NCBI RefSeq assembly: GCF_018492665.1
Contig: NZ_JAFVME010000012.1
Span: forward strand, 186,001 to 250,000
Direction of reading: 5' to 3'
Length of the DNA stretch: 64,000 nucleotides
Source: Pedobacter sp. B4-66
GTDB taxonomy: Bacteria; Bacteroidota; Bacteroidia; Sphingobacteriales; Sphingobacteriaceae
Under the pieces are notes generated by a model. The model had not been told where the DNA came from, made no database searches, and worked only from the letters and a program-made list of their open reading frames with translations. Position 1 is the first letter of the stretch. Each line of letters opens with the position of its first letter. The position numbers were made by a program, and so were the translations under genes. Shown here piece after piece: positions 1-8,026 of this stretch.

Positions 1-1
1 T

Positions 2-289
2 TGGACGCTTAGCGGGGTTAATGATGGTTTAGCTTATCGGGTAATTTTTAATACCTTGCTAAAGGTTAATGAGAATAACCTTAATGATATTGCATCCGGG
101 AGATCTTTGAGGGTTGCTTATGGAGAATATCAAAATATTAATGGCTATCTATTTCCAACTAATCTGAAAATTAACTCGATGGCAGGAGATAAGAGAATCA
201 ATATCAATATGGAGTTTTCGAAAATTGAAAGCAATGTTCCACTAGATTTTCCGTTTAATGTTCCAAATAAGTACGAGGTAATAAACTGA
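2..289 (+). CDS. DUF4292 family lipoprotein, C-terminal part (5' end outside window)
   Basis: The reading frame is open from the first bases of the window, so this is the C-terminal 95 residues of a longer protein. The pattern around YGEYQNINGYLFPT followed by a run of alternating hydrophobic residues and FPFNVPNKYE at the end matches the C-terminus of the DUF4292 proteins of Bacteroidota, which are LolB-like periplasmic lipoproteins. The gene ends about 20 bp before the EnvC-like gene, an order common in this phylum, which suggests joint transcription and an envelope role. The lipobox cannot be seen. Family assignment is from memory of the pattern; function is unknown. Confidence 0.7.
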   Translation, partial: WTLSGVNDGLAYRVIFNTLLKVNENNLNDIASGRSLRVAYGEYQNINGYLFPTNLKINSMAGDKRININMEFSKIESNVPLDFPFNVPNKYEVIN

Positions 290-309
290 TTTTTTATACT
301 TTTGATGCA

Positions 310-1584
310 ATGAAGCTAAACAAATTACTTTTACTCCTCTTGTTTGTACTATCTGCCTCTGTCGTTTTTGGACAAAGTAGTGCAGAGTTGAAAAGAAAAA
401 AAGAAGCAATACAACGCGAAATTGATTTGTTGCAGAAAAATGCCAATAAAGCTGCAAATAACAAAAAACTTACTTTAAGTCAGATCAATGCACTAAACGC
501 TAAGATAGGCTTAATGCAAAGCAAGATCTCAGTAATCAATTCGGAGATGAAGAATCTTGATAATCAGATTCATGAAAACACTAATGTCGTTCATAATTTA
601 AAGGGACAATTAGGTCAGCTTAAAAAGGAATATGCAAGTATGATCAGGTTTGCTCAGCGCAATCGGAATTCTTATGATAAGATGATGTTTATTTTTGCAG
701 CAAGTGACTTTAATCAAGCATATAAGCGGATTAAGTACCTGCAACAATTTGGCCAGTATCGTAAAAAGCAGGCTGATTACATTCAGGGTAAACAGAAAGA
801 TCTTAACTACAAGATTGTAATTTTAGATAAGAATCTTAAGGAGAAGAGCAGTCTTTTGCATGAACAAGAGCAGGAGAAGAATAAACTTGGAAAGAATAAG
901 AACGAGCAGTCTCAAGTGCTGAATAAGTTTAGTAAAGAAGAAAAGCAGTATAGGCAAGACATTGCAACGCGAAAAAAAATATCAGCTCAGCTTGATAGAA
1001 ATATACGTGCAGCGATTGCAAGGGAGATCGAAAAGGCTAGAAGGATAGCTGAAGAAGAGCGTTTGGCTGCTGAAAGGGCCGCTGCCGCACGAGCTAAAGC
1101 AGAGAACAAACCAGCTCCTGTTGCCGCTGTTCCAAAGGCTAAAACAAGTGGAGGGTACCTGACTGCAACTCCGGAGGCTGCAAGATTATCTTCGCAATTT
1201 GAAAGCAACCGAGGTTCGTTACCATGGCCTGTTGCTACAGGTTCAATTACCGAGCGATTCGGTAGGCATATGGAAGGGCAGGCTTCATATACAAACGACG
1301 GAGTAAACATTGAAACTGCTGAAGGGGCTTCCGTACGTGCAGTGTTTAATGGTAAGGTTACTACTGTAATGGAGCAATTCGGCAGGTATTTCGTGTTGAT
1401 TAAGCATGGAGAATATTTTACAGTTTACCAGAACTTAAAGTCTGTTAATGTATCTAAAGATCAGGAAGTGTCTACAAAACAAACGATAGGTACCGTCGGT
1501 ACTACAGAGGGTACTCCACAGTTGCAATTCCAGATCAGACGAGGGATGGCAGCCCAGAATCCGGAAGCATGGATAGCAAAATAG
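310..1584 (+). CDS. envC: EnvC-like murein hydrolase activator with degenerate LytM (M23) domain
   Basis: A signal peptide (residues 1-21, ending VFG-Q) is followed by a long coiled coil rich in Lys, Gln and Glu (about 24-250), an Ala/Arg-rich linker (240-290) and a C-terminal LytM/M23 fold (about 300-424). This is the EnvC/NlpD architecture: a periplasmic activator of cell-wall amidases during cell separation. In active M23 enzymes the zinc ligands lie in HxGxD and HxH motifs; here the matching places read TNDGVNI, VYQNL and LQFQIR, so the histidines are gone. It should therefore activate an amidase rather than cut peptidoglycan. Its neighbours are the DUF4292 lipoprotein and the tatA genes. 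The start is the ATG directly before the hydrophobic signal. Confidence 0.85.
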   Translation: MKLNKLLLLLLFVLSASVVFGQSSAELKRKKEAIQREIDLLQKNANKAANNKKLTLSQINALNAKIGLMQSKISVINSEMKNLDNQIHENTNVVHNLKGQLGQLKKEYASMIRFAQRNRNSYDKMMFIFAASDFNQAYKRIKYLQQFGQYRKKQADYIQGKQKDLNYKIVILDKNLKEKSSLLHEQEQEKNKLGKNKNEQSQVLNKFSKEEKQYRQDIATRKKISAQLDRNIRAAIAREIEKARRIAEEERLAAERAAAARAKAENKPAPVAAVPKAKTSGGYLTATPEAARLSSQFESNRGSLPWPVATGSITERFGRHMEGQASYTNDGVNIETAEGASVRAVFNGKVTTVMEQFGRYFVLIKHGEYFTVYQNLKSVNVSKDQEVSTKQTIGTVGTTEGTPQLQFQIRRGMAAQNPEAWIAK

Positions 1585-1606
1585 GATATTGTGGATTATA
1601 AATGTT

Positions 1607-1614
1607 TATATTTG
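1607..1614 (+). promoter_or_regulatory. Candidate promoter -7 element (TATATTTG) for the tatA pair
   Basis: The octamer TATATTTG fits the Bacteroidota -7 consensus TAnnTTTG and lies 28 bp before the first tatA start, in the gap after the EnvC-like gene. No good TTTG is seen 20 bp upstream, so the -33 element is weak. Inference only. Confidence 0.4.
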
Positions 1615-1642
1615 TATTAATTAATTATAAATCAGTAAGAAA

Positions 1643-2035
1643 ATGTATAGAGGGACGTTAATTGAATTCCTGAACATGGGTGGCGGCGAGATAATGCTCA
1701 TCCTGGCGGTGGTACTTTTGTTATTTGGAGGTAAAAAATTACCCGAATTGGCGAGAGGTTTAGGGAAAGGAATCAGAGATTTTAAAGATGCCTCAGAGGG
1801 GGTTAAAAGAGAAATCCATCGTAACATTAATTCCGTAGGTATTGTTGATGATATCGAGTCGGTTATTAATGATACCAATACGAATCGTCACCATCCTTCT
1901 GAGACTACACCAGAACCAGAAGCTCAGGCGGTAGAGGAAACTAAGCAGCCCTTGAATTTTGAAAAGCAGGACCTTGTTGCTGCAAATGACGATACACAGA
2001 ACACTAGAATAGAAACAGATAAAACTAAACTTTAA
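1643..2035 (+). CDS. tatA: Sec-independent translocase TatA/TatB-like protein with long acidic tail
   Basis: One N-terminal membrane helix (about residues 14-31, EIMLILAVVLLLFGGKK) leads into the TatA hinge and amphipathic helix (LPELARGLGKGIRDFKDA). After that comes a charged, probably disordered tail of about 75 residues that ordinary TatA proteins of about 65 residues lack. Tat proteins carry folded proteins across the cytoplasmic membrane with TatC, whose gene lies about 24 kb away on the other strand. A shorter TatA follows 10 bp downstream. The longer form could fill the TatB role, since Bacteroidota usually lack a recognisable TatB; this is inference. Confidence 0.85.
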   Translation: MYRGTLIEFLNMGGGEIMLILAVVLLLFGGKKLPELARGLGKGIRDFKDASEGVKREIHRNINSVGIVDDIESVINDTNTNRHHPSETTPEPEAQAVEETKQPLNFEKQDLVAANDDTQNTRIETDKTKL

Positions 2036-2045
2036 CTAAAATATC

Positions 2046-2249
2046 ATGTTAAACACAACGATATCAGCCGCATTAGGTGGCATGGAAATAGCCATTATTC
2101 TTGTAATAGTACTTTTACTTTTTGGAGGTAGAAAGATTCCTGAATTAATGAAAGGTCTTGGAAAAGGTATTAAGGAATTTAAAGATGGCAAAGACGGGGT
2201 TGATGATAATGAAACGGTAGAAAGAAACCGTACCAACAAACCGTTATAG
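2046..2249 (+). CDS. tatA: Sec-independent translocase protein TatA (short form)
   Basis: This 67-residue protein has the canonical TatA plan: a membrane helix (EIAIILVIVLLLFGG), the FGG hinge, then an amphipathic helix (KIPELMKGLGKGIKEFKDG) and a short charged tail. It is a clear paralogue of the gene 10 bp upstream and is probably co-transcribed with it. It would form the TatA pore-forming oligomer in the cytoplasmic membrane with TatC. Length and sequence are typical of the family. Confidence 0.92.
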   Translation: MLNTTISAALGGMEIAIILVIVLLLFGGRKIPELMKGLGKGIKEFKDGKDGVDDNETVERNRTNKPL

Positions 2250-2283
2250 GTTTTAGAACCTAATTTTTAATCTTAATGTATTC

Positions 2284-3720
2284 TTGAATTTGAAGAAGTA
2301 TAGCTCCTTAACAGAGATACAAACTCTTATTGATCAAAAAAAGCTCAGCTTACCTGAGTTGTTAGATTATTATTTTAAGCAAATAGAAGCTCATCAACAC
2401 CTCAATGCATTCAATGAGGTGTTTTTTTATTCGGCTTCTGAGCATGCTAAGCAAGTGCAGGCGAAAATTGATAGTGGAACTGCCGGCAAACTAGCAGGAA
2501 TGGTAATTGGTATAAAAGATAATATATCTTATAAAGACCACATTGTTACCGCTTCTTCAAAAATGCTTGAAGGTTTTGTGTCTCCATATTCTGCTACCGT
2601 TGTTGAAAGATTGATCAAGGAAGATGCCGTTATTATAGGCAGGCTTAATTGTGATGAATTTGCAATGGGTGGTTCTAATGAAACTTCTTATTATGGTCCA
2701 GTAAGTAATGCTGCGGATACTGAAAGGGTTGCAGGAGGATCATCAGGCGGTTCAGCCGTTGCTGTTCAAGCTGATCTATGCTTGTCTGCTCTAGGGACTG
2801 ATACTGGAGGGTCTGTAAGACAGCCTGCTGCTTTCTGTGGGTGCATAGGCTTTAAACCTACTTATGGACGTATTTCAAGATATGGCGTAATTGCCTATGC
2901 TTCATCTTTTGATCAGGTTGGTACTATCACTTCTTCCGTTAGTGACGCAGCAATTTTGCTTGAGGTTTTAGCGGGAGCTGATGACTACGACAGTACAGTT
3001 TCTAAAAGAGAAGTGCCTGCGTATTCTGCAAATCTGAATAATAACTCAAAAAAGAAAATTGCAGTTATAAGGGAGACCTTAGAAAGTGAAGTATTAGATC
3101 CGGCAATTAAGAATTCAATATTGGATGCAATTGAGCGATTTAAAGTTCAAGGGCATACGGTTGAATATGTGTCATTTGATTTACTTGACTATCTGGTGCC
3201 TGCTTATTATGTGCTTACCACTGCAGAGGCTTCATCTAACTTATCTCGTTATGACGGCGTACATTATGGTCATCGTAACCTGGATGCAACGAATCTGAAT
3301 GATCTCTATAAAAAATCAAGAGCAGAAGGTTTTGGTGAGGAAGTAAAAAGAAGGATATTGCTAGGGACTTTTGTTTTGAGTGCCGGTTATTATGATGCCT
3401 ACTATCAGAAAGCACAGCAAGTAAGGAGGTTGATTAGGGAGAAAATGGAAGAGATGTTGAAAGAGTTTGATGTGGTTTTAACTCCTGTAACCCCAACGCC
3501 AGCTTTTAAAATTGGCGATAATATAGATGATCCGTTGGTAATGTATATGGCGGATATATTTACTGTATTGGCCTCTTTAACAGGGATTCCAGCTGTAGCC
3601 ATACCTTTGGGCAATAATGATGAGGGTTTGCCGTTAAGTATTCAATTGATGACCAAACATTTTAGGGAGGAAGAACTACTTTCGTTGTCCCAAACATTTT
3701 TAAATGAAACATTAAACTAA
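2284..3720 (+). CDS. gatA: Asp-tRNA(Asn)/Glu-tRNA(Gln) amidotransferase subunit A
   Basis: This is an amidase-signature protein of 478 residues. It supplies ammonia from glutamine to convert Glu-tRNA(Gln) or Asp-tRNA(Asn) to the correct amide, with GatB and GatC, which are not in this window. The catalytic Lys-cisSer-Ser triad is visible: Lys78 in GIKDN, Ser153 in GGSSGGS and Ser177 in GTDTGGSVRQP. No in-frame ATG is available near the conserved N-terminus. The start must be TTG, either the one used here or the TTG two codons downstream, which gives the family-typical MKKYSSL beginning. Confidence in the family is very high; the exact start is open. Confidence 0.95.
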   Translation: MNLKKYSSLTEIQTLIDQKKLSLPELLDYYFKQIEAHQHLNAFNEVFFYSASEHAKQVQAKIDSGTAGKLAGMVIGIKDNISYKDHIVTASSKMLEGFVSPYSATVVERLIKEDAVIIGRLNCDEFAMGGSNETSYYGPVSNAADTERVAGGSSGGSAVAVQADLCLSALGTDTGGSVRQPAAFCGCIGFKPTYGRISRYGVIAYASSFDQVGTITSSVSDAAILLEVLAGADDYDSTVSKREVPAYSANLNNNSKKKIAVIRETLESEVLDPAIKNSILDAIERFKVQGHTVEYVSFDLLDYLVPAYYVLTTAEASSNLSRYDGVHYGHRNLDATNLNDLYKKSRAEGFGEEVKRRILLGTFVLSAGYYDAYYQKAQQVRRLIREKMEEMLKEFDVVLTPVTPTPAFKIGDNIDDPLVMYMADIFTVLASLTGIPAVAIPLGNNDEGLPLSIQLMTKHFREEELLSLSQTFLNETLN

Positions 3721-3756
3721 GGAGGTTATTTACAATAGCCTTGAAAGCAGTATGAA

Positions 3757-4974
3757 ATGCCTATGAAAATAAAAGTACATCTCGTATCCTATTGCATTCT
3801 AGCATTTATTAGCTTTTCGGCGACAGCTCAACAACACGGGTTGATTTTAAATGATACTACTTCAGTGCCTGAAGTTGATGAAACCCCGTTGTTTAACAAC
3901 TATAACTTCAATTATAAAAATAGACTAGATTCTATTCAAAAGACTGTTCCTCTTACCTATAATGAATATGTACAAAAGTATATAGATATTTATAGCGGAA
4001 GGAAGGACATGATGGGTAGGATGCTAGGCTTATCGGATTACTATTTCCCAATTTTTGAAAAGGCACTTAAAAGCCTTAATATTCCTGAGGAAATCAAATA
4101 TCTGCCAATTATAGAGTCTTCAATGAATCCTCATGCAGTTTCCAGAGTTGGCGCTACGGGTTTGTGGCAATTTATGTTTGGCACTGCCAGAGAGTATGGC
4201 TTAAATATGGATAATTTTGTTGATGACAGAAAAGATCCAATACAGGCAAGTTATGCTGCGGCGACCTATTTTAGGGATGCATATGAGGAACTGGGTGACT
4301 GGCTTTTGGCGATTGCAGCCTATAATTGTGGTATGGGGAATGTAAAAAGGGCAATGGAGAAATCCAACTCTAACGATTTCTGGGAACTCAGAAAGTTTTT
4401 GCCTACAGAGACAAGGAATTATGTGCCTGCATTTATAGCTGCGGTATATGTGATGAAGTGCTCCGATAAGCATCATATCAGTTCTCAAAGACCATCTTAT
4501 ATTAAGATTACCGATACTATACAAGTTAATCGCTTTATTTCTATACCTACATTGGCTAACGCTTTGAATATGGATGAAGAGGAGTTGTGTACGTTAAATC
4601 CTTCTTATAAGAAGAAGATCGTAAATGGCACTGATCTGGAACCCAAGCGTGTTATTGTTCCTAAAGTAAGCCTGGCTAATTATGCCCGTATTTATGAAGT
4701 GCTTAACACAGATATTGAAACAAATATGAAAGTGGTTCTGGCTTCAAATAACGAATCTCGGCCTGCCAGGAACGTGAAATCAAAGCCGCTCTTTTTCTAT
4801 CATAAGGTTAAGCCCGGGCAAAACTTAGGCGCAATTGCCAATAAATATCATGTGGAAGTTCAAGATCTTAAAGTTTGGAACAAGTTGAAAAGCTTGACAA
4901 TCGTTCCTGGACAGAAGATAAAAGTGTATAGTTCCCATGTAGAAAGCGACATCTCAAGTCGTCTGAAAAGTTAG
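3757..4974 (+). CDS. mltD: Membrane-bound lytic murein transglycosylase D-like protein with LysM
   Basis: A signal peptide (residues 1-25, ATAQ-Q) precedes a GH23 SLT domain (about 95-240). The catalytic glutamate is Glu120 in LPIIESSMNP, followed by the usual GATGLWQFM and AAYNCGMGNV motifs. A LysM peptidoglycan-binding module (FYHKVKPGQNLGAIANKYHV, about residues 345-392) closes the protein. The enzyme cleaves glycan strands in the periplasm with formation of 1,6-anhydro ends. It has one C-terminal LysM, fewer than some MltD homologues. A second ATG two codons in is an equally possible start. It follows gatA by 36 bp. Confidence 0.9.
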   Translation: MPMKIKVHLVSYCILAFISFSATAQQHGLILNDTTSVPEVDETPLFNNYNFNYKNRLDSIQKTVPLTYNEYVQKYIDIYSGRKDMMGRMLGLSDYYFPIFEKALKSLNIPEEIKYLPIIESSMNPHAVSRVGATGLWQFMFGTAREYGLNMDNFVDDRKDPIQASYAAATYFRDAYEELGDWLLAIAAYNCGMGNVKRAMEKSNSNDFWELRKFLPTETRNYVPAFIAAVYVMKCSDKHHISSQRPSYIKITDTIQVNRFISIPTLANALNMDEEELCTLNPSYKKKIVNGTDLEPKRVIVPKVSLANYARIYEVLNTDIETNMKVVLASNNESRPARNVKSKPLFFYHKVKPGQNLGAIANKYHVEVQDLKVWNKLKSLTIVPGQKIKVYSSHVESDISSRLKS

Positions 4975-5083
4975 CATTCAGTTTGTTTATTTTCCTGTTC
5001 ATTTTGTTCATAATTGCGTTTAAATAAGAGTTATCCGTAATTTAATTGGCTTTTTTTTATTTTAAGCCTTAGTAAAAGAATTG

Positions 5084-5091
5084 TAACTTTG
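5084..5091 (+). promoter_or_regulatory. Candidate promoter -7 element (TAACTTTG) for the malic enzyme gene
   Basis: TAACTTTG is an exact match to TAnnTTTG and sits 22 bp before the malic enzyme ATG in a 139-bp AT-rich gap. The -33 position 20 bp upstream reads TTTT, a partial match to TTTG. A GGCTT/AAGCC inverted repeat just upstream (about 5048-5068) is weak. Confidence 0.55.
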
Positions 5092-5113
5092 ATCCTTTAC
5101 AATTGACAATTTT

Positions 5114-7426
5114 ATGAGTAAAATAAACAGGAAGCAGGATGCTTTAGATTACCATTCGCAGGGGCGGCCAGGTAAAATTCAGGTTATACCAACAAAACCG
5201 ACGAACTCTCAAAGAGACCTTGCACTGGCTTATTCACCAGGTGTAGCAGAGCCTTGTTTAAAAATAGCTGAGAACACAGAGGATGTTTATAAATACACTG
5301 CCAAGGGGAATTTGGTAGCTGTAATTAGTAACGGTAGCGCAGTATTGGGTTTAGGCGATATTGGGCCAGAAGCAGGAAAGCCTGTTATGGAGGGAAAGGG
5401 ACTCCTTTTTAAAATATTTGCTGATATTGATGTTTTTGATCTTGAATTAGATACCAAAAATGTTGATGATTTTGTTAAGATCGTAAAAGCCCTTGAGCCT
5501 ACTTTTGGGGGAATAAATTTAGAAGATATTAAGGCACCTGAGTGCTTTGAGATAGAGCGTCGTTTAAAAGAGGAGATGAAGATTCCTGTAATGCACGACG
5601 ATCAACATGGTACCGCCATCATTTCTGCAGCGGCATTGCTTAATGCATGTGAACTGCAAAAAAAGAAAATGGATAAGATTAAGATTGTGGTAAATGGGGC
5701 AGGTGCTGCCGCAATTTCCTGCTCTCGTTTATACGTTTCTTTAGGTGCTAAAAAAGAAAATATTGTAATGTGTGATCGTTCGGGTGTTATCAAAGATAGC
5801 CGCGAAAACCTTGATCCCATTAAAGCCGAATTTGCAACATCAAGGAAGTTAGATACACTTGCTGAAGCGATGAAAGATTCTGATGTATTCATCGGATTAT
5901 CATCTGCAAATTGTGTTACAGAGGATATGCTTAAATCTATGGCAAAAAATCCTATTGTATTCGCGATGGCAAATCCTGACCCTGAAATTGCTTATGAGTT
6001 GGCGTTGAACTCACGCAAGGATTTAATTATGGCTACCGGTCGTTCTGATTATCCTAACCAGGTGAATAACGTTTTGGGATTTCCATATATTTTTAGAGGT
6101 GCACTTGATGTTAGGGCTACAGCCATTAACGAACCAATGAAAATAGCTGCTGTAAAGGCAATTGCTGAATTGGCTAAGAAGCCTGTTCCAGAAGCTGTTA
6201 ATATGGCTTACAATGAAAGAAATATTAAATTCGGTAAAGACTATATCATTCCTAAGCCAATGGATCTTCGTTTAATGACGAATGTATCTACAGCTGTGGC
6301 TAAGGCCGCAATTGAGTCTGGCGTTGCGCGTAAGATAATTACTGATTGGGATGCTTACATTGAGGAACTGAAACGCAGATTAGGTGGTGATGATGCTATT
6401 ATGCGTGCGATTACCAATAAAGCTAAGTCTGATCCTAAGCGTGTTGTTTTTGCTGAAGCTGATAATTACAGAATATTAAAGGCTGCTCAGATTGTAAAAG
6501 ATGAGAATATAGCTATTCCTATTTTACTTGGAAACAGGGGAATCATCGAGAAAATAATTGAAGACAACGCCTTAGAGTTGGAAGATGTAACGATCATTGA
6601 TCCTTTTGAGGAGCAGGAACGCATGAATAAATATGCGAATTCCTTATATGAGAAGAGACAGCGTAGAGGGGTAACTTTATTTGAGGCTACCAAATTTATG
6701 CGTGATAGGAACTATTTCGGTGCTTCTATGGTTGAGTTTGGTGAAGCCGACGCAATGATCTCAGGTTTAACAAAGAATTACGTCTCTACTATTAAACCCG
6801 CGTTACAGGTTATTGGTACTGAGGAAGGGGTAAATCGTGTTGCTGGTATGTACATGATGATGACCAAGAAAGGCCCTGTGTTTTTCGGTGATACAACTGT
6901 TAATGTTGATCCTACTGCAGAAGAATTAGTTGATTTAACTTTGCTTTTAGAACGTTCGGTAAGTAAATTTAACATTCAACCAAGGGTCGCTTTACTTTCA
7001 TATTCTAATTTTGGATCTAATGAAGGTGTTGTACCTGAAAAGGTAAGGAAAGCCGTTAAGATATTGCATGAGAAATATCCGCACATTATGGTGGATGGTG
7101 AAATGCAAGGGAACTTTGCGATTAACAATGAAATGCTAAAGGATAATTTTCCTTTTAGCAGATTAATTGGAGCTCCTGCCAATACATTAGTTTTTCCTAA
7201 TCTGGAATCTGGTAACATAGCCTATAAATTATTGCAGGAACTTGGAGAAGCTGAGGCTGTTGGTCCGATCTTACTTGGATTAAAAAAACCGGTACATATT
7301 GTTCAGTTAGGTAGCTCTGTGAGAGAAATTGTAAACATGGTAACCATTGCGGTTTTAGATGTACAAGCAAAAGAACACGAAGCGAATCCTAAAAAAGGTC
7401 TATTAAAAAGAATCTCAAAAAAATAA
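5114..7426 (+). CDS. maeB: NADP-dependent malic enzyme with C-terminal phosphotransacetylase-like domain (MaeB type)
   Basis: At 770 residues this is the hybrid malic enzyme. Residues about 1-430 form the malic enzyme part, with the malate and metal region (YSPGVAEPC, MHDDQHGTAI) and a nucleotide-binding VNGAGAAAISC motif. Residues about 430-770 resemble phosphate acetyltransferase and usually act in regulation by acetyl-CoA rather than in catalysis. The reaction is oxidative decarboxylation of malate to pyruvate with NADPH formation in the cytoplasm. It has its own promoter candidate, and ruvA begins 3 bp after its stop, so the two are likely co-transcribed. Confidence 0.94.
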   Translation: MSKINRKQDALDYHSQGRPGKIQVIPTKPTNSQRDLALAYSPGVAEPCLKIAENTEDVYKYTAKGNLVAVISNGSAVLGLGDIGPEAGKPVMEGKGLLFKIFADIDVFDLELDTKNVDDFVKIVKALEPTFGGINLEDIKAPECFEIERRLKEEMKIPVMHDDQHGTAIISAAALLNACELQKKKMDKIKIVVNGAGAAAISCSRLYVSLGAKKENIVMCDRSGVIKDSRENLDPIKAEFATSRKLDTLAEAMKDSDVFIGLSSANCVTEDMLKSMAKNPIVFAMANPDPEIAYELALNSRKDLIMATGRSDYPNQVNNVLGFPYIFRGALDVRATAINEPMKIAAVKAIAELAKKPVPEAVNMAYNERNIKFGKDYIIPKPMDLRLMTNVSTAVAKAAIESGVARKIITDWDAYIEELKRRLGGDDAIMRAITNKAKSDPKRVVFAEADNYRILKAAQIVKDENIAIPILLGNRGIIEKIIEDNALELEDVTIIDPFEEQERMNKYANSLYEKRQRRGVTLFEATKFMRDRNYFGASMVEFGEADAMISGLTKNYVSTIKPALQVIGTEEGVNRVAGMYMMMTKKGPVFFGDTTVNVDPTAEELVDLTLLLERSVSKFNIQPRVALLSYSNFGSNEGVVPEKVRKAVKILHEKYPHIMVDGEMQGNFAINNEMLKDNFPFSRLIGAPANTLVFPNLESGNIAYKLLQELGEAEAVGPILLGLKKPVHIVQLGSSVREIVNMVTIAVLDVQAKEHEANPKKGLLKRISKK

Positions 7427-7429
7427 AAT

Positions 7430-8014
7430 ATGTTTGCTTATATTGATGGTAAGTTAACCTTTAAATGCCCCGCGTATATTGTTGTAGAAGCCGGAGGTGT
7501 AGGCTACCATATAAATATATCTTTAAATACATACAGTAGTCTTGCTGATGCTGAGCGGTGTAAAATTTATACATGGCTCCATATTAAAGAGGATGCCCAT
7601 ACACTTTATGGCTTTGCTGATGAAGGTGAAAGAAGACTGTTCCTTCACTTGATCTCAGTATCCGGCATAGGACCAAATACGGGACGAATGATGCTTTCAT
7701 CCATTACCCCGAATGAGATTCAGTCTGCCATTATTAGTGGCGACCTTCCGCTTATACAGCGAATAAAAGGTATAGGTGTGAAATCTGCACAAAGACTTGT
7801 ACTTGAGTTGCAGGATAAATTAAAGAAAGAAGGAACGGGGTCGTTAATTGCGGCCCCTTTAAACAATACCGTAAAAGAAGAAGCTTTATCAGCTTTAATG
7901 ATGCTAGGTTTTGCAAAAGCTGCATCTGAAAAGGCAATCGACAATGCATTGAAGGTGGGCGGTCAGGATTTATCAGTAGAACAAATGATTAAGTTAGCCT
8001 TGAAAAATTTATAA
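7430..8014 (+). CDS. ruvA: Holliday junction branch migration protein RuvA
   Basis: RuvA binds four-way DNA junctions as a tetramer and loads the RuvB helicase. The 194-residue length is typical. The N-terminal OB fold (MFAYIDGKLTFKCPAYIVVE, residues 1-62), the helix-hairpin-helix region (LISVSGIGPNTGRMML and IQRIKGIGVKSAQRLVLELQ, about 70-130) and the RuvB-contacting domain III (about 145-194, EALSALMMLGF) are all recognisable. It starts 3 bp after the malic enzyme gene and ends 12 bp before sprA. The same order ruvA-sprA is frequent in Bacteroidota. Confidence 0.95.
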   Translation: MFAYIDGKLTFKCPAYIVVEAGGVGYHINISLNTYSSLADAERCKIYTWLHIKEDAHTLYGFADEGERRLFLHLISVSGIGPNTGRMMLSSITPNEIQSAIISGDLPLIQRIKGIGVKSAQRLVLELQDKLKKEGTGSLIAAPLNNTVKEEALSALMMLGFAKAASEKAIDNALKVGGQDLSVEQMIKLALKNL

Positions 8015-8026
8015 CCTTTTTTACCC

